From positions 1 through 30,297 of IMG/VR virus record IMGVR_UViG_3300047564_001749: DNA of 30,297 bases. One strand, given 5' to 3'. The notes beneath the pieces were generated by a model. It searched no databases. It was not told the DNA's origin and saw only the letters and a program-made list of their open reading frames with translations. Positions 24,008-30,205 of this stretch are shown here, piece after piece. Source of the stretch: a virus. Within the stretch, counting starts at the first letter, position 1, and every line of letters begins with the position of its first letter. The translations under genes were made by a program, and so were the position numbers.

Positions 24008-24961
24008 ACCACCCCACCGACCCGAGTGTGCAGCGTAGTATCTCAACGGCACAGGGAAGTCACCTCTATAGGAGATGTCAATAAAGCGCTGCGTTCTCGT
24101 CTCCTCCAGCGTACTCTTCACCCCCAGTCGTGCAGCGACGATAGCCTGTACCTCCAGATCCTCGTGCTCCAGCAAAGCTTTGAACGCTTCATCTGTCTTA
24201 GCGAAAGCGTAAGTCTCCTTGCCGGTGGTCGGGCTGATCTTCATGGGTGGCGCTATGCCATGCTCACGCAGCATGTCCGCAAGCTGCGGGTTACTCATCA
24301 GCCGTGCCTTGTCATCTGCACTTAGCTTACTCAGCAGTGCTTCCTTCTGTGCTACGACGTCCGCAAGGTGATCCTTCAGCAGCTCACGGTCAAGCGTCAG
24401 CCGGGGGTCGGTAAACATCTTGAGTGTCAGGTCGATAAGCCTTAGCTCCTGACGTGGGAACCCTGCCTTTAGATAGCGTTTGAAGAGTGTGTGCGTCAGC
24501 TCAACGTCGTTGACACAGTACGCCCCGTACCGGGCAAGAGACTCTTGGTCGAAGTCTTTGTAGCGCTTACCCATCGCATGCACTACCTCGTCGCCCTTCT
24601 GCCCGATGCCCATACGCTCGGCTTGCGTCTTGAGGCTATGGCTCTTCTCGTGAGGATAGAGTGCCCGGGACATACACATAGTATCGGCTAGCCCAGCGGG
24701 TTGTATCCCGTAGCGCCACGCGAGGATGGCAGCGTCAAACATTGTGTTTTGGCACAATACCAGCGCTTCGCTCCAGTCAATCGCTTTAAGCGCCGCCTCT
24801 ACTTGAGGTTGCGGATACCACGTCGTTTCCTCCTCATCAATTTTGATGGCTACCCCAATCGTCTCAAACAACGATGATCGCACATACTCCTCTGTACTTA
24901 TTTTGGATAATGAGTATTCGCGGTCATAGAAAGTCTCCGTGTCTATTGTGATGAGTTTCAT
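23672..24961 (-). CDS. polA: DNA polymerase I N-terminal half with C-terminal N-intein (429 aa)
   Basis: The start is ATG 24961 (MKLITIDTETFYD); a TTG at 24997 would lie inside the upstream HNH gene. Residues 1-190 are a 3'-5' exonuclease: Asp7 and Glu9 in IDTETF, Asn72 and Asp76 in QNTMFD, Tyr148 and Asp152 in YCVND. Residues up to 318 enter the polymerase domain and stop at YYAAHSGRWGG, the conserved TGR-like element. Cys319 begins an N-intein of 111 residues (CLVADTAVLV, WDGVEFVEHEGV, GTEDHVVF), and the frame stops there. Splicing in trans to the product of 22134-23069 would give an intact polymerase of about 600 residues with proofreading and synthesis. It is the main replicative polymerase visible in the window. 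Confidence 0.9.
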   Translation of the reverse strand: MKLITIDTETFYDREYSLSKISTEEYVRSSLFETIGVAIKIDEEETTWYPQPQVEAALKAIDWSEALVLCQNTMFDAAILAWRYGIQPAGLADTMCMSRALYPHEKSHSLKTQAERMGIGQKGDEVVHAMGKRYKDFDQESLARYGAYCVNDVELTHTLFKRYLKAGFPRQELRLIDLTLKMFTDPRLTLDRELLKDHLADVVAQKEALLSKLSADDKARLMSNPQLADMLREHGIAPPMKISPTTGKETYAFAKTDEAFKALLEHEDLEVQAIVAARLGVKSTLEETRTQRFIDISYRGDFPVPLRYYAAHSGRWGGCLVADTAVLVYDVDKGVVEKRIVDVLADDLVWDGVEFVEHEGVQFSGFQEVISWDGVTGTEDHVVFTDSGEISLREAMQRECRIQIASSPSQDAVDAARRLAQVNKRKAFV

Positions 24962-24965
24962 TGTG

Positions 24966-25469
24966 TTAAACGTCCTTGTAGGTTTCTCGTCTGACAATCA
25001 AACTAATTGCGCGTTGTGATACACCAAATTCCAAAGCTAGTTGCCCCTGCAGGCTCCCCCCCGCGTCGTATCGACGACGTATTTCAACCACTTGCTCCGC
25101 TGTCAACTTGGCGTTAGCGTGTTTACTTCTGGGTTGTACCTTTCTTCCTTTGGCGTATGCGTCTAGCTGATTGGCCCGCATAGAACCAAGAAACAGGTGC
25201 TCTGGATTACAGCAAGGCCTGTTATCGCATTTGTGTAGTACGAATCGCTGATACCGCCTAGCTACATTTTTCTGTCGGAAGTTAGTTGGTAGTTTGATAC
25301 CTCCTTTAGCTAGGAAATACGCTACCCGGTGCGCTTGTACTTGCATACCGTGCCAAGATAAATTGCCGTAACCACCACTGGTCCTAGATCCTTGCCACTC
25401 CCAACAGTCGTTAGCGGCACCTATCTTGACGCGGCTCCAAAAATTTTGAGGTGTGTTTTTTGCAGACAT
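24966..25469 (-). CDS. Free-standing HNH endonuclease with C-terminal HTH (167 aa)
   Basis: Residues 1-60 (FWSRVKIGAANDCWEWQG, AHRVAYFLAKGGI) and the core VLHKCDNRPCCNPEHLFLG (His79, Asn83, Asn88, His91) match the HNH_3-type phage endonucleases. The C-terminal 50 residues (LTAEQVVEIRRRYDAGGS, LALEFGVSQRAISLIVRRE) form a helix-turn-helix for DNA recognition. It is inserted between the VRR-NUC gene and the polymerase gene and stops four bases before the polymerase ATG. The start ATG has no Shine-Dalgarno site. It is most likely a selfish homing endonuclease targeting this junction. Confidence 0.87.
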   Translation of the reverse strand: MSAKNTPQNFWSRVKIGAANDCWEWQGSRTSGGYGNLSWHGMQVQAHRVAYFLAKGGIKLPTNFRQKNVARRYQRFVLHKCDNRPCCNPEHLFLGSMRANQLDAYAKGRKVQPRSKHANAKLTAEQVVEIRRRYDAGGSLQGQLALEFGVSQRAISLIVRRETYKDV

Positions 25470-25475
25470 GTAGAA

Positions 25476-25505
25476 AGTTTACTACGTCTCGCTACCTAGA
25501 GTCAA
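25476..25505 (-). promoter_or_regulatory. Possible promoter for the free-standing HNH gene
   Basis: On the - strand, TTGACT (25505-25500) and TAAACT (25481-25476) are spaced by 18 bases. The -10 box lies six bases before the HNH ATG, so the message would be leaderless, which would explain the missing ribosome-binding site. The -10 match is only four of six, so this is tentative. Confidence 0.25.
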
Positions 25506-25511
25506 CTTCAT
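25482..25511 (-). other. Possible relic of an older polymerase start codon region
   Basis: A nine-codon frame, ATG at 25511 overlapping the VRR-NUC stop (ATGA), encodes MKLTLGSET and then a stop. The present polymerase begins MKLITIDTET. The ATGA junction is the operon's normal gene-to-gene arrangement. It may be the original polymerase start left behind when the HNH cassette inserted. The match is short and could be chance. Confidence 0.35.
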
Positions 25512-25813
25512 CTAAACCCCTTCCTGATTTCTCGGATCGTGAGCCTCACGTCCTCTGTGTTGTTCTCCCGTACCACCATAGCCCAACCCTTGGCGGCACG
25601 GATAAGATCCATCTCTCGGTTCTGCAGTGGTGTGGGTTTGTTATCCCCTGCCTTGCATTCGATACCTAGGAACACGCCGTCTACGCAGCATATGAAGTCC
25701 GGCACCCCAGACTTCCCATACCCACCCGTTGCAGGCATGAAGTAGTAGACTTCTAGTTCTTTGAGCAGTTTAGCCACTGCGTCCTTTACCCTACCCTCCG
25801 GTGTACGTGCCAT
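25508..25813 (-). CDS. VRR-NUC domain nuclease (101 aa)
   Basis: The whole protein is one VRR-NUC (PD-(D/E)XK) domain: MARTPEGRVKDAVAK, then GKSGVPDFICC (Asp39), GIECKAGDNKPTPLQNRE (Glu52, Lys54, Gln64) and WAMVVRENN. These small phage nucleases are related to junction-resolving and flap enzymes and are thought to process branched DNA in replication or recombination. The ATG follows the stop of the DUF3310 gene directly (TAAATG). The ancestral neighbour downstream was probably the polymerase, now separated by the HNH gene. Confidence 0.9.
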   Translation of the reverse strand: MARTPEGRVKDAVAKLLKELEVYYFMPATGGYGKSGVPDFICCVDGVFLGIECKAGDNKPTPLQNREMDLIRAAKGWAMVVRENNTEDVRLTIREIRKGFR

Positions 25814-26122
25814 TTACTTTCCTTGTACTTCTTGAAGTTTCTGAACATAGTGTTTCCATTTACCAACATCGTCGGAATCTTTACGCCCCTGCCGCATTGA
25901 ATACTTGATGATGTTACCTTTGAGAAATCCTATGAACTCCTCACGGGTCAGCACGGCCTCCATGACTTCCCACGGCTGCACCCCCATGTCTTTGTAGTGC
26001 GTACCACCTACCTGCATATCATTCGCTTTCATCTTCCACGCTTCCTCTTCTTCCGGAGTTACCGGAGCTTCAGCAAGTTTTGCTTGGATAATATCTTTTA
26101 GGGTTTGGGGGTTGTTCACCAC
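25814..26122 (-). CDS. DUF3310 protein (102 aa)
   Basis: The GTG start at 26122 has GGAG seven bases upstream. The C-terminal 65 residues are a standard DUF3310 domain: MQVGGTHYKDMGVQPWEVME, FLKGNIIKYSMRQGRKDS, DVGKWKHYVQKLQE. The family is common in phage early regions; it is sometimes named as a nucleotide kinase, but its biochemical role is not established. The N-terminal 35 residues are a charged helix. Confidence 0.9.
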   Translation of the reverse strand: MVNNPQTLKDIIQAKLAEAPVTPEEEEAWKMKANDMQVGGTHYKDMGVQPWEVMEAVLTREEFIGFLKGNIIKYSMRQGRKDSDDVGKWKHYVQKLQEVQGK

Positions 26123-26176
26123 GGTGGATCTCCATATTCAATGAGGGACTCCTCGCGGAGCGTTCGGTTGCTATCT

Positions 26177-26653
26177 TTAATTGGCACGGGCCCGCTTGGT
26201 GGTATTGACTCTGTTGGGAACGGCCACCGGGCGGCAAATAGCGAAGAAGGGGTCGAAGCTGTCTCGGATTTTCTTTCTCTCCCGGTATCGTTTGGAGATG
26301 AGTTCTTTGGGTAAGGGTTTGGGTTTCTCGGCATCGGTCTTGTCTCCCATTTTGTACTGCGGTAGTTTGACGCGGTTGTTGTAAGTGGTCTGCCATCCGG
26401 AGATATACACCAGCTTGTGCTTCTTAAGTTCTTTCAGAAACTTCTGTACAGCTTGGACATTACTGTTGGACAGGTGTGCAATCTCTTGGGCGGTCGAGCC
26501 GCCTTCGATAAGGTGACGCAGCATCTCCGTGTACAACTCTAGCGGCGTTCGATTTTTCCTCCGGGCAGTGGTTCCGGAGTCCCCAGAAACCGGGCTGCGA
26601 TCTCGTAGCTCTCGAACACTGCCTGACAGTCGTTGCATTTCTTTCTTCTCCAT
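26177..26653 (-). CDS. Winged-helix/HTH DNA-binding protein (up to 158 aa)
   Basis: The core TPLELYTEMLRHLIEGGSTA, EIAHLSNSNVQAVQKFLKEL, HKLVYISGWQ is a helix-turn-helix with wing as in phage early regulators; PQYKMGDKTDAEKPKPLP follows, a typical end of that family. The C-terminal 40 residues are basic. The first 40 residues overlap the zinc-ribbon gene by 115 bases and have no recognisable domain, so the true start is uncertain: ATG 26638 has GGAG nine bases upstream, and the ATG at the domain edge (MLRHLIEGG) is another option. It probably controls early or replication gene expression; its target is unknown. Confidence 0.7.
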   Translation of the reverse strand: MEKKEMQRLSGSVRELRDRSPVSGDSGTTARRKNRTPLELYTEMLRHLIEGGSTAQEIAHLSNSNVQAVQKFLKELKKHKLVYISGWQTTYNNRVKLPQYKMGDKTDAEKPKPLPKELISKRYRERKKIRDSFDPFFAICRPVAVPNRVNTTKRARAN

Positions 26654-26730
26654 CGCCAGTTGTACCTCGTATCCTTTCTTGTCTCAAGTGTTTTGGTGTT
26701 CCAAGACCCACACTCAGCACACATACTCAT
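26539..26730 (-). CDS. Zinc-ribbon protein (63 aa)
   Basis: The start ATG 26730 follows GAAGGAG by five bases; the longer frame to 26796 uses a weaker start. Cys4, Cys7 (MSMCAECGSW) and a second CxxC (KKCNDCQAVFESYE) about 30 residues later form a zinc ribbon like those of NrdR or Ogr-type regulators. The stretch between them is basic and aromatic (RYNWRWRRKK), suited to nucleic acid binding. It may act with the overlapping winged-helix gene as a regulator pair, but that is inference. Confidence 0.72.
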   Translation of the reverse strand: MSMCAECGSWNTKTLETRKDTRYNWRWRRKKCNDCQAVFESYEIAARFLGTPEPLPGGKIERR

Positions 26731-26762
26731 CCGTTCTCCTTCAGGGGCCGAAGCTCCGTTTG

Positions 26763-27104
26763 TTAATACTTCCAGGTTGCAGCTTTCACAGCCCACATCT
26801 GGCCCGACTGGATCTCAGTGATGGCAACGCTCGCCATCCGAACAATCTCCGCGTTGGGTTGGTTCGTGCGAAGCTCATGGATCTCGTCAATCAGATCCGC
26901 ACACTTGCGCTTGATAGCTTCCACCGTCGGGTCACCACTCGGGTTGAAGGTCAGGCCAACTGCTTTCTCACCAAAGGTCATCGGGCGTTGGTTCATTTCA
27001 GTTCCTTTTAGCGGCGTGGAGTTTTTGCACGGGCCAAGGCCGCAATCTTGGCAAGTGCGTGGTGCTGGTTTTCCAAGGGCCATAAGTTCTTGTTGACAGG
27101 TCAT
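26763..27104 (-). CDS. Candidate Acb2/Tad1 hairpin-type anti-defence protein with Cys-rich N-terminal extension
   Basis: Residues 37-113 (MTFGEKAVGLTFNPSGD, AIKRKCADLIDEIHELR, RMASVAITEIQSGQMWAVKA ending in ATWKY) match my recollection of the family related to phage Acb2, a small helical hairpin that sequesters cyclic nucleotide signals of CBASS and Thoeris defences. The AxT...A.MWA.KA segment corresponds to the conserved helix of that family. Activity here is untested. The frame has two usable starts: ATG 27104 with GGAG, adding 36 residues with RTCQDCGLGPCKN, and ATG 26996 with AAGGA, giving the hairpin domain alone. The extension resembles part of the protein at 28443-28676, suggesting a fused remnant. 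Confidence 0.65.
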   Translation of the reverse strand: MTCQQELMALGKPAPRTCQDCGLGPCKNSTPLKGTEMNQRPMTFGEKAVGLTFNPSGDPTVEAIKRKCADLIDEIHELRTNQPNAEIVRMASVAITEIQSGQMWAVKAATWKY

Positions 27105-27325
27105 GTGTTTTTCTCCTTTAGTTTTGCTTCAATGACGTTAAACAGTTCTTCCCATTCTTCGCTCGTCATCTGATCGGCACGCCAAAACCCAGCCTTATCA
27201 TCATCCGTCAGCCCTTGCCATAGCTCGTCAGGTTTCCAAGGCAGCGGGTGGCCTGATGCCTCGTATGCTTTGTTTCTCCACATTGCTGCACTCTTTTTGT
27301 GTCGCTCACAGTCGGGGCAGGTCAT
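27101..27325 (-). CDS. Small phage protein with CPDC and WQGLTDDD motifs (74 aa)
   Basis: The start ATG 27325 follows AAAGGTGAACAC; the longer frame to 27466 is an overlap with the next gene and lacks such a site. The N-terminus MTCPDCERHKKSAAMWRNKAY and the motif DELWQGLTDDDKAGFW recur in early regions of phages from Proteobacteria; function unknown. The stop overlaps the next ATG (ATGA). The same WQGLTDD motif appears in the gene at 28443-28676. Confidence 0.7.
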   Translation of the reverse strand: MTCPDCERHKKSAAMWRNKAYEASGHPLPWKPDELWQGLTDDDKAGFWRADQMTSEEWEELFNVIEAKLKEKNT

Positions 27326-27329
27326 GTGT

Positions 27330-27569
27330 TCACCTTTGCACAAAGCCGAGTCGCCGTATGCCCAGCTCAAGCAGCATAGCCGCATCCTCAAGCCCGTTGT
27401 CACTGGAGCTGAATGACGTTTGCCACTCGCCACCGACTCGTTTTCCAACAAGCCCAACGGACACAATCTCCCCGTCCTTTGCTGCCTCCAGCCACTCCTC
27501 CAGCATGGCGATGGCGTTCTCGTTGTGCGGGGCTGTGGCCTTGATGAAGGGTTTGATGTTGTCGGTCAT
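27330..27569 (-). CDS. Small conserved phage protein (79 aa)
   Basis: The start ATG 27569 follows AAAGGAGAACAC and overlaps the previous stop (ATGA). The segment DGEIVSVGLVGKRVGGEWQT, then SFSSSDNGLEDAAMLLELGI, resembles a small alpha/beta phage protein seen near early genes; function unknown. No motif for catalysis or membrane insertion is present. Confidence 0.7.
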   Translation of the reverse strand: MTDNIKPFIKATAPHNENAIAMLEEWLEAAKDGEIVSVGLVGKRVGGEWQTSFSSSDNGLEDAAMLLELGIRRLGFVQR

Positions 27570-27874
27570 GTGTTCTCCTTTAATGCTTGCCTTACAACTG
27601 TGATGGCTTCGTCGTACCACTCAGTGCCTTCAGGGTGCTTGATCTTCTCGCGTGTGGTCACAAACACCCGGCTCTGTTCCAACGCCTCCAACGCCAGCCT
27701 TAACGCGGCTTCCAAGGTGGTGATGCGGGTTTGCTGTCGTTGAGTCTTGTCTTGGTATAGCTCGTGCAACTCATGCAGCCTTCGCAATTCGGTGGTGACT
27801 CTCTCGTCTAGCTCCGTCGGTCCGTGCAAGGCCAGCAACTCGTCAGCCAACCGCAATGCTTCTGGTTGGTTCAT
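27566..27874 (-). CDS. Coiled-coil early phage protein (102 aa)
   Basis: It starts MNQPEALRLADELLALHG, a common opening of small phage proteins, followed by an extended coiled coil (TTELRRLHELHELYQDKTQR, LEAALRLALEALEQ) and ends WYDEAITVVRQALKENT. The ATG follows the previous gene's TAG directly, with GGAG upstream. The function is not known; such proteins are usually annotated hypothetical. Confidence 0.75.
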   Translation of the reverse strand: MNQPEALRLADELLALHGPTELDERVTTELRRLHELHELYQDKTQRQQTRITTLEAALRLALEALEQSRVFVTTREKIKHPEGTEWYDEAITVVRQALKENT

Positions 27875-28147
27875 CTAAAACTCCATGGATATTAGACTTA
27901 TGGGTTGTAGGTCTACCCGACCAATAACTGGCCGTTCTCGTAGCGCACCTTTGAGGTAACTTGTGGTGGACACAGGTAAACCGTCCGCACTAAACCCGAT
28001 GCAGTGTGCGCCAGTATCACTTGTGGCGACCACCAACCAGAACTCAGTGCCCGGAGTTCTTCGTCCGCCTTTTGCGGGGTATACATTGCCGGGTAAAACA
28101 TCGCTTCGATCCTTCAAAATCTTTAGTGTGTTTGGGTTAAGGTTCAT
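27875..28147 (-). CDS. Conserved hypothetical phage protein (90 aa)
   Basis: Residues 20-85 (NVYPAKGGRRTPGTEFWLVV, GAHCIGFSADGLPVSTTSYL, RPVIGRVDL) form a beta-rich domain that I recognise from phage early regions without a known role. The ATG immediately follows the upstream TAG, with GGAG nine bases before it. Confidence 0.72.
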   Translation of the reverse strand: MNLNPNTLKILKDRSDVLPGNVYPAKGGRRTPGTEFWLVVATSDTGAHCIGFSADGLPVSTTSYLKGALRERPVIGRVDLQPISLISMEF

Positions 28148-28450
28148 CTAAATCTCCAACGCGTCGTGAACGACACACAAGTTAGTGATCGTTCGTTCGA
28201 GTGTGGTGTTTAGGGAATATAAATGCCTGCTCAACGGTGAGTAGCTGCCAGTTGGTTCTGGTGCGGGTTTGCAGTTCGGTTCCTCCGTGGGCCGCATCAA
28301 CGGCGACAATCGTCCCTCTAACTGCACAACGATCTCTTGTAGACGATTTAAATTCTTCTCGAAAAGCTCGATCTGATACGGGATCGACTTTGGTCCCTGA
28401 TATTCAGCCACAGGCTCTTCAACAAACCGACCAAGTTTTTCATTACGCAT
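28148..28450 (-). CDS. Hypothetical helical phage protein (100 aa)
   Basis: The start has GAAGGAG seven bases upstream. Two helical segments (YQIELFEKNLNRLQEIVVQL and HLYSLNTTLERTITNLCVVH) flank a proline-rich linker (LSPLMRPTEEPNCKPAPEP). It may oligomerise through the helices. No known domain was recognised. It overlaps the upstream gene by eight bases. Confidence 0.65.
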   Translation of the reverse strand: MRNEKLGRFVEEPVAEYQGPKSIPYQIELFEKNLNRLQEIVVQLEGRLSPLMRPTEEPNCKPAPEPTGSYSPLSRHLYSLNTTLERTITNLCVVHDALEI

Positions 28451-28676
28451 GATTCTTCTCCTTCAGCCTTTCCATTACAGTTTTCACAAACGCAAAACGA
28501 TCTTCCGTTTCCGCCGGGGACTTCATCCAAATCGCAAAAAGTTCATCATCCGTCAGCCCTTGCCATTGGCGCGGGGTGGTGTTTTTGCAGACCTTGCCGA
28601 GCTGACATCGCACGCTCCAGCACCCTCGTGGGTCTTTGTCGCATACCGGCTCCTGCTTCATTGCTTCGATGGTCAT
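28443..28676 (-). CDS. Cys-rich small protein with WQGLTDDE motif (77 aa)
   Basis: The start ATG follows GGAGGCGAA and overlaps the previous stop (ATGA). It has an N-terminal Cys cluster (CDKDPRGCWSVRCQLGKVCK) followed by NTTPRQWQGLTDDE and a charged helix. The same pieces occur separately in the genes at 27101 (WQGLTDD) and 26763 (CxLGxCKNSTP). The cluster could bind zinc; the role is unknown. Confidence 0.7.
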   Translation of the reverse strand: MTIEAMKQEPVCDKDPRGCWSVRCQLGKVCKNTTPRQWQGLTDDELFAIWMKSPAETEDRFAFVKTVMERLKEKNHA

Positions 28677-28957
28677 TTCGCCTCCGCTTTGTCGATGGCG
28701 GCGCGGGCTTGCTTTACCGCGCTGAAGTCTTCTTCAGGCGGATAGCCCTGCATTGGGTCCAAGTCTGCCGTGTGGTTGAGCATGGCCTTCAGCGCTTCCA
28801 GCAGATCAGGCGCGGCGGCGATCAGGCGGGCGTCTGCCGCCAAGTGTTCAGGCACTACTGCAACTGGAGTGCATTGCTCAGCCATGATGCGTCGATTGCC
28901 GTTTGCATGTGCCTTGATTGGGTCGATGTGCCACGGCCCCGGTGTGTGCTTGCTCAT
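28673..28957 (-). CDS. HTPGPW-family small phage protein (94 aa)
   Basis: The N-terminus MSKHTPGPW, the central DARLIAAAPDLLEALKAML and the terminal ARAAIDKAEAK are hallmarks of a very common phage and prophage early protein of unknown function. Start and stop both use ATGA overlaps with neighbours. Its presence supports a proteobacterial host. Confidence 0.88.
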   Translation of the reverse strand: MSKHTPGPWHIDPIKAHANGNRRIMAEQCTPVAVVPEHLAADARLIAAAPDLLEALKAMLNHTADLDPMQGYPPEEDFSAVKQARAAIDKAEAK

Positions 28958-29193
28958 TTCCCACCCATCGCTCTAATTGCTGCGGCACAGTTGTCTGCAC
29001 CCGTCCCTGCTGGACTTCCGTCGTAGTCGTTTGCGATCTCATCACACAACTTCGCACACAACTCACGCTCCCTCGCCGCAACCAGATAGGCAAACTTCTG
29101 CAACCACTCAAACGTCGCACTTGTCACCCCATGACCCGTCACAAACGTAATGCCTGACCGATCTGCTAGCTCCGTAATTTCTTCTTCAGTCAT
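28954..29193 (-). CDS. Small early phage protein (79 aa)
   Basis: The start ATG 29193 follows GGAG (MTEEEITELADRSG); the longer frame to 29313 overlaps the upstream gene and is not needed. The part ERELCAKLCDEIANDYDGSP, then GADNCAAAIRAMGGK, is a frequent C-terminal pattern in small early phage proteins; function unknown. Confidence 0.8.
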   Translation of the reverse strand: MTEEEITELADRSGITFVTGHGVTSATFEWLQKFAYLVAARERELCAKLCDEIANDYDGSPAGTGADNCAAAIRAMGGK

Positions 29194-29194
29194 C

Positions 29195-29437
29195 TCAGTC
29201 TCCAATAAGCAGCCCGATGTTGCTCGGGCGGTAGGTCGGTTCAATCTCCTGACGGATAACTTCTGGAATCTTGGGCAGCGGAAACCATCCCACGTACCAT
29301 ATGTCTTTACCATCGTAGTGCCCGGTCTGTGCGATACCTGCTTTGTTTAGCAGGAGGACCTTAGGCCCCGTAGGGCAGTCCTCCATTGTTCTCCAGACAA
29401 GAGAGGCGTCGGTGATGGCGTCTTTATTTGTAGTCAT
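29195..29437 (-). CDS. DUF551-like protein (80 aa)
   Basis: WRTMEDCPTGPKVLLLNKAG, then GHYDGKDIWYVGWFPLPKIP, matches the general layout of the DUF551-like phage proteins (conserved Trp, Pro and a WxPLP end). The biochemical role is unknown. The ATG follows AAGGTGAGAA. Confidence 0.75.
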   Translation of the reverse strand: MTTNKDAITDASLVWRTMEDCPTGPKVLLLNKAGIAQTGHYDGKDIWYVGWFPLPKIPEVIRQEIEPTYRPSNIGLLIGD

Positions 29438-29669
29438 TTCTCACCTTTTTAGCCGGTTTGGGTGGTGCTACAGGTTGGATCGGATACACGCATGATTCGT
29501 ACGGAATGTTCATCCCCGGCTCACTCACAAACTTTCTGTACTTAAGCTCATGCGGTTGCAAAAACATTTGTGGATACGCCGACCGTATAAGCTCAATCGT
29601 CCTTTCCAACTCCACGTTATCTTTAGACCAGTCTTTAGACTTCGGCACCAACCGCAATACGTCAAACAT
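29424..29669 (-). CDS. Hypothetical phage protein (81 aa)
   Basis: The start ATG 29669 lies six bases after AGGAGG; earlier in-frame starts overlap that site. It is a charged N-terminal helical half (MFDVLRLVPKSKDWSKDNVE, LERTIELIRSAYPQMF) followed by a proline-rich tail (YPIQPVAPPKPAKKVR). No domain recognised. It overlaps its neighbours by 8 and 14 bases. Confidence 0.65.
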   Translation of the reverse strand: MFDVLRLVPKSKDWSKDNVELERTIELIRSAYPQMFLQPHELKYRKFVSEPGMNIPYESCVYPIQPVAPPKPAKKVRNDYK

Positions 29670-29832
29670 TTTCATCCTCCTGTGCACCGATCTTGGCTTT
29701 GGTTAGACGTGCGGTGACGATGATTTCATCGCAGATATTTTTTGCTTCTTTAGCTCTGTTCCACAACATAGCGTTGTAAAGCTCTTTGACGAGACGATTC
29801 AGCTCATGCTGACCTTCTGACCAATCAATCAT
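29662..29832 (-). CDS. Hypothetical small helical protein (56 aa)
   Basis: The start ATG 29832 follows GAGGAAGAAA (MIDWSEGQHELNRLVKELYN). The product is a single charged helix pair ending KAKIGAQEDENV. No known family was recognised; tight overlaps and the ribosome-binding site support it as real. Confidence 0.62.
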   Translation of the reverse strand: MIDWSEGQHELNRLVKELYNAMLWNRAKEAKNICDEIIVTARLTKAKIGAQEDENV

Positions 29833-30205
29833 TTTCTTCCTCGTTAAAATCAAGAGGCAGGTTGTCTCTAAGTTTTTCCCACATTCTGTAGTTGTACCTA
29901 AAGTTCCTGCGATCCATAGACTCGAATCCGTTTATCCGATGCGCGGAGCTGTCCCACATAACTTCTTTGAGACGTCTCCTATACTGCCCTGCATCAATGT
30001 CAAACCAAGCAAGGTACTCATTCAGACCGGATACGCTCGTATCAAAGAAAAACCGCATCGCTGTAAACGCATCCGTACTGATGGGCATACCACCCACACC
30101 CCGCTTAGGCGGCACCGAGCAAGCGTCACGCAAGGCAACCACCACCACTGCAGATAGCAGTCGCCTACACGCCTCAGCTTGTGAGTCTCTGGGAAATATA
30201 TCCAT
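29825..30205 (-). CDS. Conserved hypothetical phage protein (126 aa)
   Basis: The start ATG 30205 overlaps the stop of the upstream partial gene (TGATG), so the longer GTG-initiated frame at 30244 is unlikely. The segment DAFTAMRFFFDTSVSGLNEY, then LAWFDIDAGQYRRRLKEVMW, recurs in phage early proteins of unknown function; it is helical and rich in aromatic residues. The C-terminus is acidic (LPLDFNEEEND). Confidence 0.7.
   Translation of the reverse strand: MDIFPRDSQAEACRRLLSAVVVVALRDACSVPPKRGVGGMPISTDAFTAMRFFFDTSVSGLNEYLAWFDIDAGQYRRRLKEVMWDSSAHRINGFESMDRRNFRYNYRMWEKLRDNLPLDFNEEEND

Noticed and set aside
24962-24997. TTG start adding 12 residues to the polymerase N-half
   Set aside because: It overlaps the HNH gene end; the ATG at 24961 gives the usual MKLxTIDTET polymerase start.
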